In this document: piece after piece, positions 9,941-20,660 of the stretch
Layout: every line of letters starts with the position of its first letter
How positions within the stretch are numbered: the stretch's first letter is position 1
Assembly (NCBI GenBank): GCA_905221605.1
Contig: CAJNDS010002124.1
Location: 906,921 to 970,920 of the forward strand
DNA: 64,000 nt
Source of the DNA: Symbiodinium natans
Lineage: Eukaryota > Sar > Dinophyceae > Suessiales > Symbiodiniaceae
Direction: 5' to 3'
The notes under the pieces: model-generated
Database searches by the model: none
What the model was told of the DNA's origin: nothing
What the model saw: the letters and a program-made list of their open reading frames with translations, nothing else
Made by a program: the position numbers and the translations under genes

Positions 9941-10393
9941 AGCTTTGAGTTTAGGCTTTAGAGTTTAAGGTTTAGGGGTAGTATTTCTGAGATTGGCATG
10001 GCTAGTTGCTAGTATAGACGGTCATCGTATCATTGATTTTGGGTTTAGTTTCTTTTTTTTTTTTTTGGGGGGGGGGGGGGGTCGGGGCTTAAGGCTTTGG
10101 GCTTAGGGAGATAAAACCGCTCCTTAACACCCAGAAGAGTACACTTGTTTATTCCTACGCGGAGATGTGTGAGACTTCTTTTGTAGGGCTTGTAGGGGAA
10201 GCTTGGAAACTCCCCTTACACGCCTGGATGCCTAAACCTCCTAGGCCCCTAAACCCTGAACCCCAAACCCCAAACCCGAAACCGTAAACCCTAAACCCTA
10301 AAGCCTAAAGCCTAAACCCTAAACCCTAAACCCTAAACCCTAAACCAGACTTAAGTTGCGGGTTCCTTGTGACATCGGTGAGGAGAGAAGCAG

Positions 10394-10464
10394 GGCACGT
10401 CGACTTCTGGCCGAATCCAGCCGGCCCTACCAGCCCTCGTGCTTTGGCGGGAGTCGGCTGTTGA
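10394..10464 (+). CDS. Candidate exon
   Basis: After GAGAAGCAG the frame reads ARRLLAESSRPYQPSCFGGS. CCCTAAA lies on the left, TTTAGGG on the right. Donor not obvious. Product unknown. Confidence 0.35.
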
Positions 10465-10754
10465 GGGCTTATAGGGTTTAGGGTTTAGGGCTTAGGGCTT
10501 AGGGTTTAGGGCTTAGGGCTTCGGGTTTAGGGTTTAGGGTTAAGGGTTTATAGGATGTAGGGTTTTGGGGTTTGGGGGTTAGGGTTTCTTGAGGTCTACT
10601 ACTACGTATGCTTCACCCCGTTTTAGGGTCACTCTAAGCCCTAAAACCCAAACCCCAAACCCTAAACCCGAAACCCCAAACCCCTAACCCTAAACCCTAA
10701 ACCCAAAACCCAAAACCCAAAACCCACCCTAACCCAAAACCTGGACTCCCCTGT

Positions 10755-10832
10755 GCCGCGCTGCCTTCGGGAAAGCCTCTGCCAACGGCCCCTCTCCTTT
10801 CGCCACGACCTGAACAGTTGCCAGAGGTCTAG
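10755..10832 (+). CDS. Candidate terminal exon, Pro-rich
   Basis: Reads AALPSGKPLPTAPLLSPRPE, then QLPEV and TAG. CCCTAAA-type repeats on both sides. Low-complexity composition lowers confidence. Confidence 0.3.
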   Translation, partial: AALPSGKPLPTAPLLSPRPEQLPEV

Positions 10833-10954
10833 AAGTGCCTAAGCCCCAAGTCCTAAACCCCAAAACCTCCACCCTAAACACTACAACCTAACCCCCCACC
10901 CCCCCCCCCCACACGCCCCACCCCACCCCTCGCGCCCAAGCTAAGGTGCGCCAG

Positions 10955-11025
10955 GCTGACCAACTATCGGCTCAAGGGCCACACGCCGGTGCTGTACCAG
11001 GTGCACCCGACAGCGCACCCTCGAG
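10955..11025 (+). CDS. Candidate exon
   Basis: After AAGGTGCGCCAG the frame reads LTNYRLKGHTPVLYQVHPTA, which has the mixed composition of a folded domain. Right flank is GGGTTTGGG-type repeat. Product not recognised. Confidence 0.45.
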
Positions 11026-11479
11026 GGTTTGGGTTGGTTAAGCCCTACAAACCCGAATCCCTGAAGGTTTAGGGTTTTTGGGTTAAGCCCCAAACCCGAA
11101 TCCCTAACAGCTTTGGGTTTTGGCATAAGCCCCAGACCCGAATCCCTAGAAGATTAGGTTCTTGGGTTAGTACCAATTGGGACTCGGAGTATGCCGAGAG
11201 GGCTGCTTATCGCCTGGGATAGCGCAGCCCATCGAGGTTGGTTGAGGGCTTGGGCCTGTAAGCATTCAACCAACCGGAACAGGGGTTCGGTTGTAGGATT
11301 GAGGGTTTAGATTTTCATGGGTTAGGGTCCAGGGATTAGGTCAATAAGCCCTAAACCCTAAGCCCTAAGTCCTAAACCCTGAACCCTAAACCTTAAACCC
11401 TAAACCCTAAACCCTAAACCCTAAAACCCTAAACCGCAATAGACAGAGCCAGGCCGGCAAGACCGCGGCGGCCTGCATC

Positions 11480-11700
11480 GCAGGCGGGGGGGGGGGGGGG
11501 GGGGGGGGGTTGACGTCATAAGATACAAGACCTTACAAACCCACAGTAATCAAGCCTAATTAAGGTGATTTAAGGGGTGAATTGCTTATTAAAAAATCAT
11601 AGTAATCAAGCCTAATTACGGTGATTTTTAAGGGGGGAGTTGCGGGGGGGGGGGGGGGCGGGGGGGTGGGTGGGGGTAGTAGAAAGGGGGTAGTCTTACA
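11480..11700. repeat. Poly-G tracts and a duplicated AT-rich segment
   Basis: A G-run ending near 11509 is followed by two copies of AGTAATCAAGCCTAATTA with GGTGATTT (near 11545 and 11602), then another long G-run at about 11645-11670. No gene seen. Confidence 0.7.
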
Positions 11701-11704
11701 ATCT

Positions 11705-11792
11705 GAGGGTAGTTATATGGGCCCCTAACCGCCATTGAAGGGTTAATTTGTATAGGGTAATTAAGAAGCCCATACTAAGGGACCATGTATTT
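11705..11792. mobile_element. Short inverted-repeat element, family D copy
   Basis: Starts GTTATATGGGCCCCTAA and ends CCATACTAAGGGACCATGTA. Related copies lie at 17158, 24905 and 62900. Confidence 0.45.
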
Positions 11793-12158
11793 ATCCTTAG
11801 GGCTGGGGGGGGGTTGGGGCCTAGACCTTCCGGACAAAGTCGTAGGTTAGGCTTAAGGGTTTAGGGCTCAGGGTTTAGGGTTTAGGGTCCCTGCCAAAGC
11901 ACAACAGTTGCGTGTTGAGGGTTTAGGTGTTCAGGCTCGAGGGGTGCAGAGTTTGTTGGGACGCATTCGGGGTTAGGATGTGGAGCTGGATGCTAGCAAA
12001 TCAGTGGCTAAACCCTAAGCTATGAACCCTAAGCCCTGAATACCCCCTAAACCCTAAGCACTACCTAGAAGGCCGCTAAAGCCAAACCCTAAGCCCTAAA
12101 TCCTAAACCCTAAACCCTACAAGGCCCGAAGCCTTGAATCCTGGAATCCAAGCCTGTC

Positions 12159-12221
12159 ATGGGGGCCAAGGCTGCCGGCCGCGTCGGAACGCCGCAAAAG
12201 GAAGTGCCCTGGATTCCCGAG
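12159..12221 (+). CDS. Candidate exon
   Basis: Reads MGAKAAGRVGTPQKEVPWIP from an ATG, between a CCCTAAA array on the left and TTTAGGG on the right. Splice sites not clear. Product unknown. Confidence 0.3.
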
Positions 12222-12694
12222 GGTTAAGGGTTTAGGGTTTTAGGGTTTTAGGGTTTAGTGTCTAGGGTTTAGGGTTTGGGGGCTTTGGGCTTTGGGGGTT
12301 TTGGGGTCAGGGATTTCTTGGGTTGCAGGGTTCAGTGTTCAGGGTTTGCGGTTTTTTGGCTAGAGGCCAAGGCCACACAAGTGTCGACAGCTATCCAGGT
12401 TTCCGGGCTTCCTATTGGGGGATGTTACCCCGAAACCCTAAACCCGAAAACCTAAGCCCAAAAAACTAAACCCTAAACCCTCTAATTACCACCCTAAAGA
12501 CTGCTCCGCCCTACACCCCCTTCCACCCTAAAGCCTGTACCCTCACCCCAATCGCTCGACCTGCACACTGACACCTCCTGTAGGGCTTAGAGTTTGGGGC
12601 TGCGAAGCCTAAACCCTAGGCCCGAAACCCTAAACCCTAAACCCTAAACCCTAAACCCTAAACCCTAAACCTTGGAATGCCTCTCGTTGCCCAG

Positions 12695-12762
12695 AAACTA
12701 CCACCGGCAGCCCACACACGGCGACCAACCGACCGGCGCTGGCACTGGACCCCCGGGCTTTT
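12695..12762 (+). CDS. Candidate exon
   Basis: After CTCGTTGCCCAG the frame reads NYHRQPTHGDQPTGAGTGPP. CCCTAAA left and TTTAGGG right. Rich in Gly, Pro and Thr. Product unknown. Confidence 0.35.
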
Positions 12763-13145
12763 GTTGGTTGGTGTAGGATTCAGGGTTTAGGGTTTAGGGT
12801 TAAGGGTTCAGGGTTTAGGGTTTAGGCTTGTTGGGGCTTTGGGCTTTGGGCTTTGTGCTGAGGGGGTAATTAGGGTTTAGGGTTTAGGGTTTAGGGTTTA
12901 GGGTCGGGCCTTGCAGCAGAGGCCGGAAAGGCTTCAGGGTGTGCAATGGGCACTGAAAGGGGATGTTGGAGGCATCACTATCGGTACCGGCTTTTTTGCG
13001 TTTGGGACTAGGCGGTTTAGGGTTTAGCTGGGGTTGAGGGCCTTAGGGCCCGTAGGGTTTCTACACCCAAAGGACTAAGAGCTAGCTCCCCCCTGAACCC
13101 TAAACACAAAAAACTAAGCCGTGAACCCTGTCTCTCGGCTCCCAG

Positions 13146-13217
13146 CAGGATAGCAATGCGAGAACGCAGTACATCAGCCGCCGCACGCGAGATCCCTTCT
13201 GGCAGGCGCTACTTTTG
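13146..13217 (+). CDS. Candidate exon ahead of a hydrophobic segment
   Basis: After GGCTCCCAG the frame reads QDSNARTQYISRRTRDPFWQ, then ALLL, ending at a donor-like GTGATA at 13218. Read-through would give IWFLSF. Arg-rich sequence followed by hydrophobics looks like the start of a membrane span. Left flank CCCTAAA-type; right flank is the long T/G tract. Confidence 0.45.
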
Positions 13218-13234
13218 GTGATATGGTTCTTGTC

Positions 13235-13239
13235 TTTTT

Positions 13240-13306
<67 letters not shown>
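13235..13306. repeat. T15-G57 homopolymer tract
   Basis: About 15 T followed by 57 consecutive G. The poly-Pro open frame on the minus strand is an artefact of this tract. Its length in the source DNA is uncertain because such runs sequence poorly. Confidence 0.95.
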
Positions 13307-13307
<1 letters not shown>

Positions 13308-14568
13308 GGGGTCTGAAGCAAAGTGCAGGTAAGCGAAGTCAGGGCTGGTTTACGGAATTGATTCTATGAACCTTCCTGGCCTGTCCTCGACCACAGGCTT
13401 GCAAGCGCTGCGCAGCGCTTTCCTTGCGTTCCCCCCACTTGAACTTCCGCCTCAAGCTGACCTATATACACAATACCCCAGTTTTGAGATTTGGGTCAGG
13501 GCCTTAAGAAAAGAGAACATCAAGAGTAATTTCGCTGGGGGCTTTGAATACGTGTGCCCTGCGACCCCATTGGCTTAAAGACTCTACCATACATGCCTGG
13601 CTGCGTGGAAGGTGGACTTGGGCGAAGAAAGAGACGTGGGCGAGGCATTTTGTTGGGGGGTTTGAAGGAGCCTGCATTGCTGATTCCCAACGGTCTGGTA
13701 TAGTTCATCTTTATGTGGGTTTACGAATCTAAGGGACCTCCTAATATAGTCCCCAAATAGTAGGATTTCTTTATAATAAGGACCTCAGGTACCTCCATAT
13801 ATTTAGGGTGTAGGGCGTGTAGGGCTGAAGGGCCAAAGGTCTCCTACACATAACTGAGTAAGTTCCCTTGTAGGATATTCGGCCACGTGGTTTGTGAAGC
13901 CCCTCCCAAAACAACGTTTGCGGGGGACGAAGGAGGTCTTGTTTCGGGTTTAGGGTTGCCGGAACCCTTTGAGGTAGACATAGGCTGTATGTCGTCTGCC
14001 CTAAGCCCATAATAGGTATATCATGATCCCACAATTAGAGTCCCATATTCAGAGGCGCCCATAGATCAGAAGCCCTGAGCCCTGGGCCCGGCAGAACCCT
14101 GAACCCGAAGCCTTCAACGGTAAGTGCCAAGTGCCTTAAACTAAACCCCTTAAACCATAAACCCCATAGCCCAATCTTGCTTTCTGTTCTTCCTGTTATG
14201 CAGGGCTTAGTGCTTTGGTCCCAAGGCCGAGAAATTAGTGGATGTTGTGGGAATCCTGTTGCCAGTATGTAAAGATGTATATGTGTGTACAATTGTTGGT
14301 TGCCTTTTTTTGTGTGGCTTCCATACTATTCCCTTGACTGTGTGTAACCTGTACGCGAGAATACCTTGCACAAAGCCCTCCCGTGGAAAGCCACAGGGGT
14401 TTAGGGTTTCAGGTGCAAAACCTCTCAAGCCAGCCTAAACTTTCTGAACCCAATACCTTCTTTTTTTGCAGGTTACCCCTGAATCCTACCAGGAGATTTG
14501 TAATAAGAACCTACGAAAGAATAGGTTTTGGTGTCTGAACGTAAGCCCTATGGCCCTCTGAACCCTAG

Positions 14569-14648
14569 AAACCGCCAACTTCGGGATGAACCAGCAGAAG
14601 TCTGCGAATTCCATGAACACACTCTCCGACTCCTTGGACCCAAACTAA
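14569..14648 (+). CDS. Candidate terminal exon
   Basis: After CCCTAG the frame reads TANFGMNQQKSANSMNTLSD, then SLDPN and TAA. Composition is typical of a soluble protein tail. CCCTAGAAACC on the left; TTTAGGG array on the right. Product unknown. Confidence 0.5.
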
Positions 14649-14652
14649 GAAA

Positions 14653-14742
14653 CGGTTTGGGGTTTAGGGTTTAGGGTTTTAGGGTTTTAGGGTTTAGGGT
14701 TTAGGGTTTAGGGTTTAGGGTTTAGGGTTTAGGGTTTAGGGA
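14653..14742 (+). repeat. TTTAGGG array
   Basis: About 12 heptamers, with two TTTTAGGG variants, starting directly after the TAA-containing island. Confidence 0.95.
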
Positions 14743-14756
14743 GTATTAGGGTTTAG

Positions 14757-14852
14757 CATGTGCAAGAGGTGTACCTGTCCTCTACCGTCACCATGAACGG
14801 TGTGACGGTGGGCTTGAGGGACGAAGCCTGTGAGGCCGAGGCCGGTCTGTAG
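14757..14852 (+). CDS. Candidate terminal exon
   Basis: After GGGTTTAG the frame reads HVQEVYLSSTVTMNGVTVGL, then RDEACEAEAGL and TAG. The alternating hydrophobic residues look like beta strands. TTTAGGG lies on both sides, an exception to the usual polarity. A donor GTCTGT just before the stop is possible. Confidence 0.5.
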   Translation, partial: HVQEVYLSSTVTMNGVTVGLRDEACEAEAGL

Positions 14853-14964
14853 GAATCTTCGTCTAGGGCCCAGAGTAGGGCCTATTGTTGGGTTTAGGGT
14901 TCAGGGTTTAGGGTTTAGGGTTTAGGGTTTAGGGTTTCGGGTTTAGGGTAGGGTTCAAGAGTTA

Positions 14965-15049
14965 CCAGGATCCAGTGTAGGCCCGTATGCACGTCATTCC
15001 CTGTTTTTGGGGTTGTGCCCTTTGTTGCCTAGGTTACCCTTGGGTCTGG
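14965..15049. mobile_element. Short inverted-repeat element, family B copy
   Basis: Starts CCAGGATCCAGTGTAGGCCC and ends GGTTACCCTTGGGTCTGG. These ends match the family seen at 27261, 40142 and 42838. Confidence 0.6.
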
Positions 15050-15785
15050 TAGTGTTCGAGGGCTTCAATTTCTGGGGTTTAGACTTTGCCGGAATTTGGC
15101 GTTTAGGGGTTTAGGGCCTAAGTGCCTTGTAATTATACGGGCATAAGGCCCTCATGACCTGCTGATGTGGCTTTAGTTTGGAGGCAAGTGCGCGCGGGGT
15201 GCAGGGCTTCGGGGTTGCGGTTTTGGAGGTTTGGGGTTTTAGGCTTCAGGACTTATTTTTTGTTTTGTGGGGCAGGGGGGGGGGGGGGGGTTCAGGTTTC
15301 AGGGGTTTAGGGCTGGCAGAGCTTTAATTTATTCAGGAATATGGGACTATCTTCAGAAGTAAGGCTGCCTGGAACCCAGAACAACACGCTAAGCCCGCAA
15401 AGCACGGGGTAACCCTGAACTTGCCCTGAACGGTGGCAGGGTTTAGGTTTAGGGTTTAGTCTTTAGGCTTTAGGGTCTAGGCTGTAGGGTTTAGTGTAAC
15501 AACAAGCTCATGACGCACAGGAAGACCTAAAGCGCTAACATCACTTCCTCACACAGAGTTGAGGACAATGGTTGACCGTACGCCTCAGTAGTAGTTGCCT
15601 GGTGACGTGCTTCTGAAGTTTCAACACAAGGCCCCTAAATCAAGTCGGTGTACCCTTGTGTAGCTATACCCTTGTGTAGCTATACCCTAAACCCTAAACC
15701 CTAAACCCTAAACCCTAAACCCTAAACACTAAACCCTGAACCCTAATTAAACCCTAAACCTTCACCCTCCAGCCCACATCCTCAG

Positions 15786-15887
15786 GAGGAGACCACCGAG
15801 ACTACGTCAACCAGCACGACCGAAGAGTCGACGACGTCCACAACTTCGAGCACTGCCGCAAGCGACAGCGTCGAAGCCCCAGAGGAG
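15786..15887 (+). CDS. Thr/Ser-rich exon
   Basis: After ATCCTCAG the frame reads EETTETTSTSTTEESTTSTT, then SSTAASDSVEAPEEF. It has the composition of a mucin-like or extracellular linker likely to carry O-glycans. CCCTAAA left, TTTAGGG-type right. No donor is obvious before the repeat. Alternating Thr/Glu codons argue against a chance frame. Confidence 0.55.
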
Positions 15888-16431
15888 TTTAGGGTTGTGT
15901 TTAGGGTTTTAAAGTTTAGGGTTTAGAGTTTAGGGTTCAGGGTTTAGAGTTTAGGGTTTAGGGTTCAGGGTTCAGGGTGAAGGGTTTAGGGGCTCTAGGG
16001 TTTGGGGTTGTTAGCGGAAGCCCCTGATGAGGTTTGGGGGTTTGGGGGTTTGGGGGGTTCTTGGGGCTTCGTCTTCGGGTGTGGAGGTCAGAGTCCGAGG
16101 ATGCAAGGGTCAGGCCTTGGGATGGATCTTATTTTGGTTTTGGGGTTGTGAGACTTAGGATTTCGGGGTTTGGGGTTCAGGGCTCTCGGGTAGAAAGCAG
16201 TGCTTGCAAGTTGTTCTCGATCGGTTTGTGCTGCTTGGGGTTATGTCCTGGGCGCCAGACTTTCACTATTTTGATGTCGCTTGAAGGGCGGGCCCTGCAA
16301 ACCCCAAGCACCAAAGCCTTTAACCCCAAACACCTAAGCCTTTAACCCTAAACCCCGAACCCTAAACCCTAAACCCTGAAAGCTTGCTGGTCATGGTGGC
16401 AGATCTCCATGATGCACCCCTTGTGGGTCTG

Positions 16432-16525
16432 TACTACAAGGAGAGGCCCATTTACCATTCTAAGTATAGCTAAGGGATTTATAACCTGAGTTAGGATCCT
16501 TATAACCCAACGTAGGGTCTTTATC
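16432..16525. mobile_element. Family A element, partial
   Basis: TACAAGGAGAGGCCC followed by GTTAGGATCCTTATAACCC, as in the complete copies, then AGGGTCTTTATCA. The right end is missing. Confidence 0.6.
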
Positions 16526-16577
16526 AGTCAGGGTGACTGCAAGAGTGTTTAATCTATAGTGGTGTATGGCTTTCCAG

Positions 16578-16842
16578 GATGCGCTGTCATCTGACAGGGA
16601 CGACCGGAGGGGTTGAAGTTGAAGGCTGCAGAGATCTGGGAGCCTTATCTGCTTGCTTCTGGCGCAAGCGGCACCTCGCTTCAAAATGGTCCGCCGCAGC
16701 AAAGCAAAACAGAAAAGCATGGTCGACGAAGATCACGACGAGCATGGGGCCAAGCCAAGCTGGCACCTGTCCTGGACAGCGACTCGCGCCCAGTCACACT
16801 ACAGATGGAACTAAACCCCATACCCCAAATCTTGTCCCCTAA
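16578..16842 (+). CDS. Candidate exon or exons, frame uncertain
   Basis: An unusually long non-repeat island beginning after GGCTTTCCAG. Two frames are open: one starts MRCHLTGTTGGVEVEGC and runs to 16842; the other reads AAEIWEPYLLASGASGTSLQ from about 16619 and runs to 16855. The second has better composition. Both could be partly right if an intron splits the island. Confidence 0.35.
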
Positions 16843-17157
16843 AGCCCCTTACTAAAGCCCTAAAGCCTAGAGCTCTAAAGCCCCAACGCCCTACAGCCCT
16901 AAAGCCCTAAAGCCCTAAACCCTGAGCCCTAAAAACTAAACACCAAAAACCTACACCCTAACTCAAAATATGCAAACACACAGACAAAAATATGCAAACA
17001 CACAGACAAACAAATACATACATACAAGTGTATATACTGAACCCCAACCCGCCCAAACCTTAAACCCCAAGCCCTAAGCCCCCACAGAAGAGCCTGGACT
17101 TTTTGGGCCTCACGGGTTCTTCGGGTCTTCGGCCTGAGGTTGGAACTACGAGCCCTT

Positions 17158-17276
17158 AGTGTGGTCCCTTACCCTTGTTTTAGGGATCCGAAGTATGGGC
17201 CCTTGCTTATACAGTGTATATAAGGGTTGGATAGCAAGGGACCCCAGTCAAAGGCCCATACTTGCTACCCAAGATG
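17158..17276. mobile_element. Short inverted-repeat element, family D copy
   Basis: Carries GGTCCCTTACCC near the left and AGCAAGGGACCCC near the centre-right, with GAAGTATGGGCCCTTGC inverted as GGCCCATACTTGC. Located between two telomere-repeat arrays. Confidence 0.6.
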
Positions 17277-17584
17277 AGGTCTTTAGGGCTTAGGCTTGAG
17301 GGTTCAGGGCTGAGGGTTTAGGGTTCAGGGTTTCAGGGTTAGGGTTCAGGGTTTAGCCCTCAGGTTCTTTAGGTGCATGAAGCCTAGAAACCCGAAACCC
17401 TAGAAGGCCTCAGCCCCAAGCCACAGGAGGGTTTCCGAAAATAGGGTACCAGTTTTAGGGGTCCTATATCCCTAAACCCTAAACCCTAAACCCTAAACCT
17501 AAACCCTAAACCCTAAACCCTATTATAAGGATCATAGTATTTGGGGGTATTTTAGGGGGTCCCACATTTTCGTAAACCCCCCAG

Positions 17585-17659
17585 AACTTCACATCTGAGG
17601 ACGAGTCCGGTACTTCCGAGACTCAGCTGAGCTTCGCAGGATTCCGGCTCGGGCTTTAG
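17585..17659 (+). CDS. Candidate terminal exon
   Basis: After CCCCCCAG the frame reads NFTSEDESGTSETQLSFAGF, then RLGL and TAG. Acidic and Ser-rich. TTTAGGG array on the right. Product unknown. Confidence 0.4.
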   Translation, partial: NFTSEDESGTSETQLSFAGFRLGL

Positions 17660-17699
17660 GTTCCCTAAGGGTTTAGGGTTTAGGGTTTAGGGTTTAGGG

Positions 17700-18880
17700 T
17701 TTAGGGTTTAGGGTTTCGCGTGGTTTCAGGGTTCACGGCTTGAGGGTTTTTTTAGTGTTTAAGGGTTTTACAGTGCAGCCTACTCCAGGAGATTAATGGT
17801 TTCTAGGAATCGCGGATTTGGCCAAAGCACCAAACCCTAGGAGCACCCTACGCCCTAAATAAACCCCAAGCCCTACACCCCAAACCCAAATCCCAAGCCC
17901 TAAACGCTCAACCCCAAACCCTCAGCCCCAAACCGTCGGTGCCTCAAGGTGCGGCGCTAGAGTCGACCAGACTGGGATGTTTCGGTTTTAAGTGGGTCTA
18001 AGGGCTTGGGGTCCAACGGGATTAAGGGCTTAAGGGAGTTTTCAAGGGTTTTGATTGGCTTAAAGGGTTTCAAGGGTTTGAAGGGGTTACAGGGTTGTTA
18101 AGCGTGTACAGGGCTTACAGGGTTGAGGGGTTTGTTAGAAGGGTTTGTCGGGGCGGTTGACGTTGCCTAAACCCAGAGAACTTACAAAGTAGCTCTATAT
18201 GGTCACTTCTCTAAATTAGGAGCCCCTTTGGTGTAACGATTACAAGGCCCCCCCCCAATATTTTGCGTACTCAAAAGGGGACCATCATTATGAGAAATTG
18301 CCATGTATCAGTTGTTTCAGGAAATCCCAACTTCGGGTGCTCGTAGCCTTACTTATCAACTAGTCGCATGAATGTAAACGCGAAACAAGAACAAATGACC
18401 AGCAGTTCTAGCATAGTGGTTTTCTGATGCTTGCTTATAGACAGAATATTGCTATCGCCATTCTTCGTTTGGGCCCATTGTGCTTGTTTGATTTCGTTTG
18501 TTCGTACGCACGAAGCGTAAATAAAGGATACCAGTAGAACACAACTAGAGCGCAACCAGTACTAGGTGGTGATGCATTCTCTAAACTAGTGTCCCTTTTG
18601 TTTCCGTCTTTTAAGGTTGCCGTACTTTATATCGGACCCCAAAAAGGGGTGCATGTGTAGAGAACTACCCATTATCTCCCGAAACCCTAAACCCTAAACC
18701 CCAAAAGCCTAGACCTTGAACCCAAAACCCCAAACCCCAAACCCTAAACCCCAAACCCTAAACCCCAAACCCTAAACCCGAAACTCCAGACCCTGAACCC
18801 TAAACCCTAAACCCCAAACCCTAAACCCGAAAGCTTCCCAATCCCTAAACCCCAAACCCTGAACTTCCCAATCCCTAAAC
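17700..18880. other. Repeat-rich stretch with two family E elements
   Basis: Telomere-type variants, two inverted-repeat elements (18193-18306 and 18560-18662, each with AAAAGGGG and a CCCCTTT-type counterpart) and an AT-richer unique segment (18340-18555). The minus-strand frame in that segment is not convincing. No gene called. Confidence 0.5.
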
Positions 18881-18894
18881 GCCAAATCCCTAAG

Positions 18895-18954
18895 GGCGAT
18901 TCGGAGTCGGGCACTGCCGAGCTGTGGTCGGCGCTTCGGCCGAGCTTGGTTGGT
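18895..18954 (+). CDS. Candidate short exon
   Basis: Reads GDSESGTAELWSALRPSLVG between CCCTAAA-type repeats on the left and TTCAGGG/TTTAGGG on the right. No clear splice sites. Product unknown. Confidence 0.3.
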
Positions 18955-19675
18955 TTTAGGGTTCAGGGTTCAGGGTTCAGGGTTTAGGGTTTAGGGTTTC
19001 GGGTTTAAGGTTTAGAGGTTTGCGTTTCGGGTTTAGGGTTCAGGGTTCAGGGCTTAGCGTTTAAGGTTTGAGGAGGGCTTTGGGGGTTTAGGGTTCAGGG
19101 TTTTAGGAGGGTTTCGGGGGTTCGTGGCTTTTGCGTTCAGGGTTTTTGCGGTGTTTAGGAGGGTTTTAGTGGTGTTGAGGTCTTGGGGTAAGGGGTTAGG
19201 TTTTTGGGAGGGCTTTACTGTCCAGGGCTTAGTGTTTTAGGCGGGTTTTAGGGATTAATTATCGGGTTCAGGGCTGAGGGCTGCAGAAGTGCTTCATGGG
19301 TTTTAAGAGGGCTTTCGGGGCTTTAGGGTTTGGGGTTTGGGGTTTAGGGTGTTAGCAGGGTTTAGGACTTTAGGGCTTCGGATAGGTGATATAGTCGGCT
19401 TTAGAATTTCAAATTTCGGCCCTTAGTGCAGTTCGTCTCAGTGTAGGGCGACATGGTTTGGGGCATTCATTCACTACGGGTTGAGGTATTAAGCAATCTG
19501 GTGTTCAGGGTTTGTCCTGGTGTAGGGTGTCTGGGGTTTCTAGTGCCAGCCATTCTGCGGTTCTCCTGAACCCTAGGGTTTAGGGTTTAGAGGGTTTAGA
19601 GTTTAGGGTTTAGGGTTTAGGGTTTAGGGTTTAGGGTTTAGGGTTTGACCCTAAAGCCTAAACCCTAAACCCTGC

Positions 19676-19776
19676 CTTTTGCTGTCTCCCGCACTTGCGC
19701 CACCAGTGGCCCCATTGCTTGCCGGTAGTCCGCGCCGACGATGAGCACGCACACTGCGGGGCGGGCTCCTGGCCCG
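19676..19776 (-). CDS. Candidate exon on the minus strand
   Basis: On the minus strand the island reads GARPAVCVLIVGADYRQAMG, then PLVAQVRETAKGR. It has a hydrophobic beta strand followed by a helix, much better than the plus frames (one plus frame is also open). CCCTAAA lies on both sides, so it breaks the usual polarity. Product not recognised. Confidence 0.4.
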
Positions 19777-19843
19777 AACCACCGACCCCAAACCCTAAAC
19801 CCTAAACCCTAAACCCTAAACCCTGAACCCTAAACCCTAAAGC

Positions 19844-20040
19844 TTGCAAGCAACTGCCTCTGTCGTCCGAAGCATTGAGGGATGCGCATTTTTGCATCCG
19901 CAATCCCCATACTGGGTCAACCCGAATGCTTCAAAACCTTTGTGTTGCCATTCGGGGCACGGGCCTCCGTGCAATTGTTCTCTAGAGTGTCCCTGGCTCT
20001 CTTTTGGCTGGGACAACACATCATGCATTTCCATTGGTCT
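19844..20040 (+). CDS. Candidate exon, Cys-rich
   Basis: About 65 codons open: SIEGCAFLHPQSPYWVNPNA, then SKPLCCHSGHGPPCNCSLEC, then PWLSFGWDNTSC. Seven Cys suggest a secreted or extracellular domain. A donor-like GTAGGG at 20041 leads into TTTAGGG repeats, and CCCTAAA lies on the left. The minus strand is open too. Confidence 0.4.
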
Positions 20041-20288
20041 GTAGGGTTTAGGGTTTAGGGTTTAGGGATGTTATTGGGGAAGTCGGGAAGTGAACAGGCT
20101 GGGGTGATGGGGGCGGTGATCCTCCATTGACCATCACTCAGGAACCAAATAACCTCACAACCCGCGACGCGTAGTGGCCCGATTCCTTCTTGTTCCTGCC
20201 CGGATCCCTTACAAACCCAAATAGATTTAGGGTTGGTTTAGGATCTCCCTGAACGCTACAGCTAAGCCACTTTTCTCTTAGGTTGCCT

Positions 20289-20317
20289 GCAACGGAAAAA
20301 CAGAACCCAGGTGGGAG
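20289..20317 (+). CDS. Possible microexon
   Basis: TTTTCTCTTAG, then 29 nt (VACNGKTEP), then GTGGGA. Splice context is good but the exon is too short to judge from coding content. Confidence 0.2.
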
Positions 20318-20562
20318 TTAAAATGGAAATCAAGTCCTACACCCTCAGCCCTAGATCCTCAACCCTAGAACCCGAAAGCATGACTTGTATCTTAGGGCTT
20401 CCAGCGCTTCTAGCAGCTTACGCTTTTTCGGTAGGACTGCTGAGGCCTAAACCCTGAACCCTAAACCTCAACCCTAAACCCTTCGGGTTTAGGGTTCAGG
20501 GTTTAGGGTTCATGGTTCAGGGTTCAGGCCTAAACTCTAAACTCTTCAACTTTCTAAACCTC

Positions 20563-20660
20563 AACGACCCAAGCCTCCCGCCGAAAGTCGAGGAGGAGGC
20601 GATGGAAGGCGACGATGTGGATGCTCAGTTGCTGGAGGAGAAGCACCTGAACCACACACG
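20563..20660 (+). CDS. Candidate exon, acidic
   Basis: Reads LPPKVEEEAMEGDDVDAQLL, then EEKHLNHTR, and stops exactly at a GTAAG donor at 20661. Glu/Asp-rich helical segment. The left boundary is uncertain (TTCAACTTTCTAAACC). Product unknown. Confidence 0.5.

Noticed and set aside
10960-10985. Dinoflagellate spliced-leader relic
   Set aside because: ATCGGCTCAAGG shares only GGCTCAAG with the leader's end and sits inside an exon-like reading frame. I found no better match by eye; a motif search would be needed.
13100-13321. Poly-proline minus-strand protein
   Set aside because: It is simply the complement of the G57 tract.
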